Part shown: positions 9,399-16,208 of the stretch, piece by piece
Position numbering within the stretch: position 1 is the first letter of the stretch
Layout of the letters: each line of letters opens with the position of its first letter
Assembly (NCBI RefSeq): GCF_012275375.1
Contig: NZ_JAAZQJ010000009.1
Location: 124,001-188,000, forward strand
DNA: 64,000 bases
Source: Dyella sp. SG609
GTDB taxonomy: Bacteria; Pseudomonadota; Gammaproteobacteria; Xanthomonadales; Rhodanobacteraceae
Direction: 5' to 3'
Made by a program: the position numbers and the translations under genes
Notes under the pieces: model-generated
Databases searched by the model: none
Told to the model about the DNA's origin: nothing
Seen by the model: the letters and a program-made list of their open reading frames with translations, nothing else

Positions 9399-9591
9399 CC
9401 GTGCAACCCGGCGCGTTGCTTCGTGCAACGGCGAAAGCGACTGAAGCCGCAACCTACTTCATCAATCAAGCCGCCCGGCGCCTGTGTTCCAGGTGGTCGG
9501 CCAGCCTCGAGTCCGTGTGGTCGCGGCACGTCGTGCTGTCTGGCGGCGTGCCGTTCTCGGAACGGGGGCGGCGCATGGCAAGGAGTTGCTT

Positions 9592-9888
9592 ATGGATATC
9601 TATGGCGAAGCGTGGATCACACGCCACGTGGAGTATTTTTCGGATCCGGAGGCGGGGCCGGATGCGTTGTTGAACGATGCCACCGAGTGGCTGCATTACG
9701 CGCATAACGCGATCCGGTGGCTGGCGGAACTGGCTGACGAACACGGCAGCGTGAATACGCAGCGCTTGCCGGTGATGCTGGAAAGCATCGCGGTGTTTAT
9801 CGACATGGGGACGCGCTGCGCGACGCAGGCGCATTTGCGGATGCAGTGGTTGCAGGTACAGAGTGAGGCGGCACAGCCGCCTGCGTAG
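9592..9888 (+). CDS. Small hypothetical protein (DUF6124/DUF3077-like?)
   Basis: A 98-residue acidic protein starting at the ATG at 9592, which has AAGGAG 7 nt upstream. Predicted helical, with PDALLNDATEWLHYAHNAIRWLAEL and LPVMLESIAVFIDMGTRC. The pattern of a short 'PDALL..A...L..A' helix followed by a second hydrophobic helix is reminiscent of the small DUF6124/DUF3077 proteins common in Pseudomonas, but the resemblance is weak and by eye. No catalytic motif is visible. Its stop codon lies inside the left arm of the repeat at 9884-9976, which follows immediately. Confidence 0.65.
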   Translation: MDIYGEAWITRHVEYFSDPEAGPDALLNDATEWLHYAHNAIRWLAELADEHGSVNTQRLPVMLESIAVFIDMGTRCATQAHLRMQWLQVQSEAAQPPA

Positions 9889-9976
9889 GTTGGGGTGAGC
9901 CAAAGGCGAACCCCAACGATGCGATGCGTACCCGCGTTGCCATGTTGGGGTTCGCCTGCGGCTCACCCCAACCTAC
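9884..9976. repeat. Palindromic repeat, family 1, copy 2
   Basis: Same inverted arms as at 1877-1970, with small differences (AGCCAAAGGCGAACC in the left arm). It overlaps the last bases of the small gene at 9592-9888 and separates it from the convergent alkaline phosphatase gene, a position where a bidirectional hairpin could limit read-through. Confidence 0.88.
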
Positions 9977-10004
9977 CCGCTACCCGCCGGTGGTGTGGCG
10001 ATCC

Positions 10005-11750
10005 TTACTTGACGCTCACCTGCTTCAACCAAGCCTCATACGTCGGCCGCTCCACCGGCACCCCGTCCGCATTGCAGCTCCCCAGCTTGCACAACTCCTC
10101 GCGCAAGCGCGGCGCGTTCTGCACGATCACATGGAAGATCGCGTTCTGCTCGATCTCCCCATGGAACGCCGCCGCGCCCGGGCCATTGGCAAAGATCGCC
10201 ACATCCTCGCCACCATGCGTCTCGCCCTTCAACGGCACGATCGATTCCTGCATGTAATCCGGCGCCGCCGTATCGACCTTGGTCAGATCCGGCCGCCCCT
10301 TCTTCGCCGGCGCGTACTCATTGGGATTGTGCGGATAACGCTTCGGCCCCTCCGGCTGCTTGTCGGTAGCGCCGGTATAGCCCGGGCCATTGGCAAACCC
10401 CAAGGTGGTGTACGGCTTGCCGGTCGCATCGCGCGCCAGGCCCGCGCCGCCTTCCTCGTCGTAGCTGTCGGTATGGCCCTGCACCAGGCCGAGGATGTCG
10501 TTGCCACGCTTCGGGTAACCGGCGAAGGTCATCGTATGCGCGTGGTCGGCGGTGACCACGATCAGCGTGTCCTTGGGATCGGTATGGGCAAGCGCCGCCG
10601 CCACCGCATCGGCCATCGAGATGGTCTCGTCCAGCGCACGGTAGGCATTGCCCGCATGCAGCGCATGGTCGATGCGGCCGCCTTCCACCATCAGGAAGAA
10701 GCCGTTCGGGTTCTGCTTGAGCACATCGATCGCCGCCGTGGTCATCTCGGCCAGGCTTGGCTCGCCGGCCTTGTCCTGCGGGCGCTCATGCTCGTAGTTC
10801 ATATGCGAAGGCTCGAACAGGCCGAGCAGGCGCGGCGTCTTCGACAGATCCAGCCCCTTGAGCTGCTGCTCGTTCCACACATAGGCGCCACCGGGATGCC
10901 TGGCCTTCCACTCCGCGATCAGATCGCGGCCATCCAGGCGCTGGCCCACCTTGTTGGCATATTCCGGATCGGTCTCGCCCGCCGGCATGAACTCGGTGCG
11001 GCCGCCGCCCATCGCCACGGTAAGCCCGTCGATGGCGGGAAAGTCGACCAGCTGCGCCGCGAAATCCTTGCATCCCTGCGCTTTCGCCTGCGCGCTGAGC
11101 TCGGCATCCACTTCCCAGTTGCGCTCCGGCAGATGGCCATAGGTGGCCGCCGGCGTGGCGTGGGTGATGCGCGTGGTGGTCACGGCGCCGGTGCTCATGC
11201 CCGCAGCCGCCGCCAGTTCCAGCGTGGTCACCAGTTCCTGCCCCTTGCTGGCCGCGCAATCCTGCCGGCGCGGCACCTGCGAGATGCCGATATAGCCGGC
11301 GCGCGTCTTCACGCCGGTCATGATCGCGGTCATGGTGCCGGCGGAATCCGGCGTCTGCTGATCCGTCTCGTAGGTGCGGCTGAAGGCGCTGAATGGAAAC
11401 TGCTCGAAGCTCAGCTTGTAGCTCTCGCCATCCACGCCCCTGCGCTGACCGGCGCGCACGTGCGCGGCGGCGATGGTGGGGATGCTCATGCCGTCGCCGA
11501 GAAACACGATGACGTTCTTGGCGCGCTGGCCCTGGATGCTGGCCTGGGCGGAGACGTTGGCCGCTTGCGCGGCGCCGTTGCGGAACCACCATTGGGGGGT
11601 TTCGCCTTCGGGGCGCTTGATCGGCGGAACTTCAATCGCTGCCGCGGTGTGCTGTTGGGCTGGCGCGATGGGCTGGCTGGCGCAGGCGGTGATCAGCGCG
11701 CTGAGGGAGAGTGTCAGTGCGCGTTGCGCTAGCTTGGACGAATGGGTCAT
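10005..11750 (-). CDS. phoA: Lipoprotein alkaline phosphatase, PhoA family
   Basis: A 581-residue phosphomonoesterase. The N-terminus is a lipoprotein signal (ALITAC, lipid-modified Cys at 23), so the enzyme is probably anchored to a membrane. PhoA-family motifs are present: FLGDGMS with the metal ligand Asp86, the nucleophile motif TPDSAGT with Ser136, and a VTADHAHTM motif toward the C-terminal third. It releases phosphate from monoesters and would complete the activities of the neighbouring phosphodiesterases. It has no operon partner: repeats lie on both sides. The symbol is by family; a specialised PhoA paralogue is possible. Confidence 0.9.
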   Translation of the reverse strand: MTHSSKLAQRALTLSLSALITACASQPIAPAQQHTAAAIEVPPIKRPEGETPQWWFRNGAAQAANVSAQASIQGQRAKNVIVFLGDGMSIPTIAAAHVRAGQRRGVDGESYKLSFEQFPFSAFSRTYETDQQTPDSAGTMTAIMTGVKTRAGYIGISQVPRRQDCAASKGQELVTTLELAAAAGMSTGAVTTTRITHATPAATYGHLPERNWEVDAELSAQAKAQGCKDFAAQLVDFPAIDGLTVAMGGGRTEFMPAGETDPEYANKVGQRLDGRDLIAEWKARHPGGAYVWNEQQLKGLDLSKTPRLLGLFEPSHMNYEHERPQDKAGEPSLAEMTTAAIDVLKQNPNGFFLMVEGGRIDHALHAGNAYRALDETISMADAVAAALAHTDPKDTLIVVTADHAHTMTFAGYPKRGNDILGLVQGHTDSYDEEGGAGLARDATGKPYTTLGFANGPGYTGATDKQPEGPKRYPHNPNEYAPAKKGRPDLTKVDTAAPDYMQESIVPLKGETHGGEDVAIFANGPGAAAFHGEIEQNAIFHVIVQNAPRLREELCKLGSCNADGVPVERPTYEAWLKQVSVK

Positions 11751-11830
11751 GGGTGATCTCTCGTCGGTGGGGCGGGTGCGGCAAGCCGCGGATGATAGCT
11801 CACGGGTGTGGGCTGTGATTCCGCCTTGTT

Positions 11831-11858
11831 CGTCATCCCGGCGTAGGCCGGGATCCAG
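11831..11858. repeat. Short palindromic repeat, family 3
   Basis: A 28-bp element (CGTCATCCCGGC, then GTAGGCCGGGATCCAG) whose arms ATCCCGGC/GCCGGGAT form a hairpin. An identical copy is at 60855-60882. In both places it lies about 30-40 bp upstream of the 330-bp element. Confidence 0.8.
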
Positions 11859-11886
11859 TAGCGACTAGGTGGGGTTGTCGCGACTT

Positions 11887-12134
11887 GGCCGCTTATGCAG
11901 CGGGCATTTCGGACGCCTGCCGGCGCCCGAGTCACTTTCTCTTTGCTGGCTCAAAGAGAAAGTAACCAAAGAGAAATAGCCTAAGAGCAAAGGCTCGCGA
12001 CGCGACTAGAAGGAGCAGTGGACGGCCGCGGTAACTTGATTAACCTGGGTCTACACGAAACATCAGTGCGTTTACGTAACGGCTTCTTCAACGTGCCGTT
12101 GCCGAGAGGACTTTCAGTGACCGAGGCCAGCTTT
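11887..12134 (+). repeat. 330-bp dispersed element, copy A (truncated)
   Basis: About 250 bp that match copies B (12284-12611, opposite strand) and C (60919-61247, same strand) nearly base for base. Landmarks in order: GGCCGCTTATGCAGCGGGCAT, a GCGCCTGCCGGCGC palindrome, TTTCTCTTTG...CAAAGAGAAA arms, GGCTCGCGACGCGACTAG, GGTAACTTGATTAACCTGGG and GAGGCCAGCTTT. Copy A stops at the last landmark, while B and C continue about 75 bp into a CCCCTCTCCCC hairpin. No good reading frame runs through it. The whole stretch 11751-12638 has no gene. Confidence 0.88.
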
Positions 12135-12168
12135 TGGGCTCAGCCCTGTTCGTCGCGTAAGCGCACGG

Positions 12169-12262
12169 CGTAGGTTGGGGTGAGCCATAGGCGAACCCCA
12201 ACATGGCGAGGCGCGGGAAGGTGCGGGTGTTGGGGTTCGCCTGCGGCTCACCCCAACCTACG
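12169..12262. repeat. Palindromic repeat, family 1, copy 3
   Basis: Inverted arms as in the other family-1 copies. It lies between the two oppositely oriented copies of the 330-bp element. Confidence 0.9.
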
Positions 12263-12283
12263 CTACGGCAAGATTTGACGTTG

Positions 12284-12611
12284 CGCTCCGCCCGGCCCCT
12301 CACCCTGCCCTCTCCCCGGAGGGGAGAGGGGTGTAGTGGTGAGGTAGGCAGGAACGAAGAGCCAAAGCTGGCCTCGTTCCTTGAACATCCTCTTCGCCAC
12401 GGCACGTTGAAGCAGCCGCTACGTAAACGCACTGCCGTTTCGTGTAGACCCAGGTTAATCAAGTTACCGCAGACGCCCACCGCTCCTTCTAGTCGCGTCG
12501 CGAGCCGTTGCTCTTAGGCCATTTCTCTTTGGTTACTTTCTCTTTGGGCCAGCAAAGAGAAAGTGACCCGGGCGCCGGCAGGCGTCCGGAATGCCCGCTG
12601 CATAAGCGGCC
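12284..12611 (-). repeat. 330-bp dispersed element, copy B (full length)
   Basis: Full-length copy on the minus strand, from GGCCGCTTATGC (at 12611) to GGGCGGAGCG (at 12284). It shares with copy C the distal part, CGTTCCTGCCTACCTCACCAC plus a CCCCTCTCCCCTCCGGGGAGAGGG hairpin, which copy A lacks. With copy A it makes an imperfect inverted repeat about 720 bp across. It ends 27 bp past the stop codon of the nagX-like gene. Confidence 0.9.
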
Positions 12612-12638
12612 AGTTCGCGGCCACGCAAAAAAAGCGCA

Positions 12639-13715
12639 CTACAGCTTGAGGTAAACCCGCCGGCGATCCATCGCCCACAAAATCACCCACCAAACAGCGA
12701 CAAAAACCATCGCATAAGCAAGCGACGCGACATACGGCCCCGCCAACGGCGTAATCCACCCACCGAACACCGTTCGATACAACGGATCCTGTATCCCCAA
12801 ACCAGGCAGAAGTATCTGCATGAACTCCGAACCGGCGTAGGCGGCCACCGCGTTGACGCCAAACCGCCGCCCCCACGCCGGCCACCCACGCAAATCCACC
12901 ACCACGTGGAACACCAACAAGGCCAACGTGGCCCACCCAGCCGCCCACAACACAAACGACGGCGTCCAAAGATTCTTATTGAGCGGCAGCAACAGCGCCC
13001 ACAGCGCGCCAAGCAACACATAGGCAGTGCCACTCAACAGCAACGCGCGGCGATCGTTGCCGCGCAACCCATGCCCCGCACGCAGCCCAAGCAGCGTCGT
13101 CGCGATAGAAGGCAGCGTGCCGAGCAACCCCTCCGGGTCATGCCCCAACCCCGTGGCAGGGAAATAGCGATACGCGTAATGACCGAAGACCGCCGTATCG
13201 GCACGGCTCACGACATTATGGAACGGCTCCAGCGTGCCGCCGAACACAAGTATCGCCGCGTAGCCGACCAGCAACAGCACAATGGCCCCCCACTGCACCC
13301 GCGCATTCGCATAAAGCTGAAACGCGGCCACCGCGCCAAAACAAATGCCGATCCGCTGCAGCACCCCGGGAATGCGCATATGCGCATCCGGCAGGATCAG
13401 CGCCGCCGCCGCGTTGATCAGCAAGCCGAGGCCGACGATGCGCAGCGCACGCACCATCGCCGCGCGCAACAGCACCCCGCGGTCCGCGCCCTGCTCCATT
13501 CGCGGCGCGATCGCCAACGCCACCGACACACCCACCACGAACAGAAAGAACGGAAACACCAGATCCGTCGGCGTGCAGCCATGCCACTGCGCATGTTCCA
13601 GCGGCCAGTACACGTGGCCCCAGTCGCCCGGATCGTTGACCAGCAGCATCGCCGCGACGGTGCAGCCGCGCAGGGCGTCGACCGAGGCGAGGCGATGCGG
13701 GCTGGCGGGGGTCAT
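12639..13715 (-). CDS. nagX: NagX-like inner-membrane protein (heparan-alpha-glucosaminide N-acetyltransferase-like)
   Basis: A 358-residue polytopic membrane protein of the DUF1624/DUF5009 (COG4299) family. The start RLASVDALRGCTVAAMLLVNDPGDW and the next TPTDLVFPFFLFVVGVSVAL are characteristic, and about nine or ten hydrophobic segments follow. In Shewanella and Xanthomonas nag regulons such genes are called nagX and are linked to N-acetylglucosamine use; the human relative acetylates glucosamine ends of heparan sulfate. Its ATG (13715) overlaps the stop of the GH20 gene (13712), so the pair is translationally coupled. Codon use changes along the gene: the 5' third uses C-ending codons, the 3' part many TTG, GTG, GCG and GGG codons. 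Confidence 0.83.
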   Translation of the reverse strand: MTPASPHRLASVDALRGCTVAAMLLVNDPGDWGHVYWPLEHAQWHGCTPTDLVFPFFLFVVGVSVALAIAPRMEQGADRGVLLRAAMVRALRIVGLGLLINAAAALILPDAHMRIPGVLQRIGICFGAVAAFQLYANARVQWGAIVLLLVGYAAILVFGGTLEPFHNVVSRADTAVFGHYAYRYFPATGLGHDPEGLLGTLPSIATTLLGLRAGHGLRGNDRRALLLSGTAYVLLGALWALLLPLNKNLWTPSFVLWAAGWATLALLVFHVVVDLRGWPAWGRRFGVNAVAAYAGSEFMQILLPGLGIQDPLYRTVFGGWITPLAGPYVASLAYAMVFVAVWWVILWAMDRRRVYLKL

Positions 13716-16021
13716 GGCTGGGCGGTCGGGGTCAGGCTGGCGCGCTCGATGCCGTACAGCGGGCCGGTAATGGGAGCGGTGAAGACCAGGCAGAGGTCGT
13801 GCACGCCGCGCTTGTCGGGCAATGCGGCGGCGAGCTGGAAGCGGCGTGGGCCGGACGGGTCGGGCAGCGGCATGCTGGCGAGCACTTCGCCGTCGCAGCG
13901 GTCCTTGTGCACCACCATTTCGCCGTGCGCGGTCCTGGCCGGACGCGACACCACCAGCTTGGCCTCGTGCGCGAGCTGGAAGTTGCGCTCCAGCCGCACG
14001 GCTTCCACCTGGATGCTGCGGATACCGTCGAGGCGCGCCTCGGGATAACGCTGGCAGGTATCGAAGATATTGATGCTGTAGGCCGGCGCCATGCTGGTGG
14101 CATCCGGCAGCGGCTGCACGCGCAGGCGGAAATCGCTGCCGGGGCAGTTGCGCAGTTCGGCGTTCTCGCGGGTCAGCAGCTGGGTGGCGTCGAGCACGCG
14201 CTCGCGCGGCGCGGCCAGCGGATGGCCGCTGGCATCCAGCGCGATGGCCCGCACGGTGGTGGGCAGCTTCACCTCGAACGGTGCCTGGTAGCGCGGCGAT
14301 TGCGCGGTGGGCTCGCTGCCATCCACCGTGTAGTGCAGTTCGCCGAACTTCGTCTGATTGCCCAAGGTCACGCTGGCCTTGCCGGCGGCGAGCGCGGCAT
14401 TGCGGTCCACGTCGATCGATGGCGCGAACGCACTGTCCGCATAGCCCACGTTCTGCGCGCGGTAGCGCGCCAGCTGCGCGGGCAGGCGGGCGAGGAAGCC
14501 CGGCCAGTCGCGCGTGGCCACCGGCGACCACACCACTTCGGCCAGCGCGTCCAGGCGCGGGTAGATCGTGTGCTGCAGCAGCGCGTCGCTGGTGATGTAT
14601 TCGGTCCACACATTGGCCTGGGCGCCGAGCACGTGGCGCGCCTGCGTGGCGTCGAGTTCCTTAGGTACGGCTTCGAAGGCGTAGATGCTGGCCAGGTCCT
14701 GCACCGGCTCGCGGCCGGCGCTTTCGTCGGCGCGGTCGCTCTGCAGCTGGTTGAGGTACAGATCCGGCGAGGGCGAGGACACCACGTCGTGGCCCTTCTG
14801 CGCCGCTTCGATCGCACCCTTGATGCCGCGCCACGACATCACCGTGGCATCGGCCGGCACGCCGCCTTCCAGAATCTCGTCCCAGCCGATCAGGCGGCGC
14901 CCATGCGCTTTCAGGTAGGTGCCCATGCGCGCGATGAACCAGCCCTGCAGCGCGTCCTCGTTCTTCAGGCCCAGCGCATGCATCTTCGCCTGCACCGCGG
15001 GCGAGGCCTGCCACTGGTCCTTCACCGCCTCGTCGCCGCCCACATGGATATAGCGCGAGGGGAACAGCGCCATCACTTCGTCCAGCACGTGCTGCATGAA
15101 CACGAAGGTGGCGTCGTCCACGTTGTACAGATAGGTGTGCACGCCCCAGTCCACCGACACCGGAGGACGCTTGCCGGTCACGCCCAGCTCCGGATACGAG
15201 GCGACGGCCGCCTGCGCATGGCCGGGCATGTCCAGCTCCGGCACGATGGTGATGTGGCGCGCGGCCGCATAGGCCACCACGGCGCGGATCTCGTCCTGCG
15301 TATAGAAGCCGCCGTAGCGCAGCGGCACGCCGTTGCTGCCGGCATCCGGCGGCGTGCGCCAGGCGCCGGTGCGGGTCAGTTCCGGATAGCGCTTGATCTC
15401 GATGCGCCAGCCTTGGTCGTCGGTGAGATGCCAGTGCAGCACGTTGAGCTTGTGCAGCGCCATCTGGTCGATCAGCGCCTGGATCTCGGCGACGCTCTGG
15501 AAATGCCGCGCCGAATCCAGCATCAGGCCGCGCCAGGCGAAGCGCGGCGCATCTTCGATATGCACGAACGGCGCGGCGGCCTTGGCCTCGTCCTGGGTAA
15601 GCAGCTGCCACAGCGTCACCGCGCCGTGGAACAGGCCGTCGCCGTCGCGCGCCACGATGCGCGCGCCCTGCGCGTCGACGTCGAGGGTGTAGCCCTCGGC
15701 CGGCGTGGATGCCTTGGCGTCGTGGCTAAGCATGATGGCAGGCGCGTTGCCTGCCTTGTCGACGATGCGCAGCTCCACGCCGCGGCTGCGCTTGATCTGC
15801 CCGGCCAGCCAGCCCGCGGTGCGGCGGCTTTCGGCATCGGCGGCGACCAGCACGGTGCCGGCGTCGATGGCGAAATTGCCGTCGGCGCGGGTGAGCTTGG
15901 CAGGCAGGGGAATGAGGGATAGCGGCACGTCGGAGCGTTGCTCCGCGGCAAGCGTAAAAGACGGAAGAATGGCCAGTGCGGCCAGCATCAGGGTCCGGCC
16001 AAGGCGTAGTGCAAAAGTCAC
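13712..16021 (-). CDS. hex: Beta-N-acetylhexosaminidase, GH20
   Basis: A 769-residue secreted GH20 enzyme that removes terminal N-acetylhexosamine from chitooligosaccharides or glycans. I take the GTG ending at 16021 as start because it gives a proper signal peptide (LGRTLMLAALAILPSFTLAA); a longer frame upstream runs into a repeat. The N-terminal GH20b domain (about 30-155) precedes the catalytic barrel, which has HWHLTDDQGW (196-205), PELDMPGH (261-268) and the catalytic pair in HVGGDEA (Asp330-Glu331). A C-terminal beta domain (FGELHYTVDGSEPTAQSPRY) is of the type often found at the end of GH20 enzymes. It supplies GlcNAc to the downstream kinase, deacetylase and deaminase. Confidence 0.93.
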   Translation of the reverse strand: MTFALRLGRTLMLAALAILPSFTLAAEQRSDVPLSLIPLPAKLTRADGNFAIDAGTVLVAADAESRRTAGWLAGQIKRSRGVELRIVDKAGNAPAIMLSHDAKASTPAEGYTLDVDAQGARIVARDGDGLFHGAVTLWQLLTQDEAKAAAPFVHIEDAPRFAWRGLMLDSARHFQSVAEIQALIDQMALHKLNVLHWHLTDDQGWRIEIKRYPELTRTGAWRTPPDAGSNGVPLRYGGFYTQDEIRAVVAYAAARHITIVPELDMPGHAQAAVASYPELGVTGKRPPVSVDWGVHTYLYNVDDATFVFMQHVLDEVMALFPSRYIHVGGDEAVKDQWQASPAVQAKMHALGLKNEDALQGWFIARMGTYLKAHGRRLIGWDEILEGGVPADATVMSWRGIKGAIEAAQKGHDVVSSPSPDLYLNQLQSDRADESAGREPVQDLASIYAFEAVPKELDATQARHVLGAQANVWTEYITSDALLQHTIYPRLDALAEVVWSPVATRDWPGFLARLPAQLARYRAQNVGYADSAFAPSIDVDRNAALAAGKASVTLGNQTKFGELHYTVDGSEPTAQSPRYQAPFEVKLPTTVRAIALDASGHPLAAPRERVLDATQLLTRENAELRNCPGSDFRLRVQPLPDATSMAPAYSINIFDTCQRYPEARLDGIRSIQVEAVRLERNFQLAHEAKLVVSRPARTAHGEMVVHKDRCDGEVLASMPLPDPSGPRRFQLAAALPDKRGVHDLCLVFTAPITGPLYGIERASLTPTAQP

Positions 16022-16050
16022 TGGCTGCGTTCCTCGTCGCTCAAGTCTGG

Positions 16051-16135
16051 CGTAGGTCGGGGTGAGCGCAGCGAACTCCGACGAAGGCACGTGTCCGGAC
16101 GTCCGTTGGGGTTCGCTGCGCTCACCCCAACCTAC
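16051..16135. repeat. Palindromic repeat, family 1, copy 4 (divergent)
   Basis: A shorter, diverged member: arms CGTAGGTCGGGGTGAGCGCAGCGAA and TTCGCTGCGCTCACCCCAACCTAC. It lies between the TonB receptor stop (16209) and the GH20 start (16021) on the same strand. Confidence 0.82.
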
Positions 16136-16208
16136 AGCTTTCGGGGCTCCTCCCAAAGAAGGGCCCGGACATGCCGGGCCCAATGGGGAGGTTGTTGCTC
16201 AGTGTGCC

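Noticed and set aside
11887-12611. CRISPR array or IS element in the repeat-rich gap
   Set aside because: There are no regularly spaced short repeats with unique spacers, no transposase frame, and the inverted copies are of unequal length without clear target duplications.
12514-12969. A 151-codon minus-strand frame overlapping the 3' end of nagX and copy B
   Set aside because: It is out of frame with nagX, whose membrane helices and family motifs are intact, and its end runs into the repeat.
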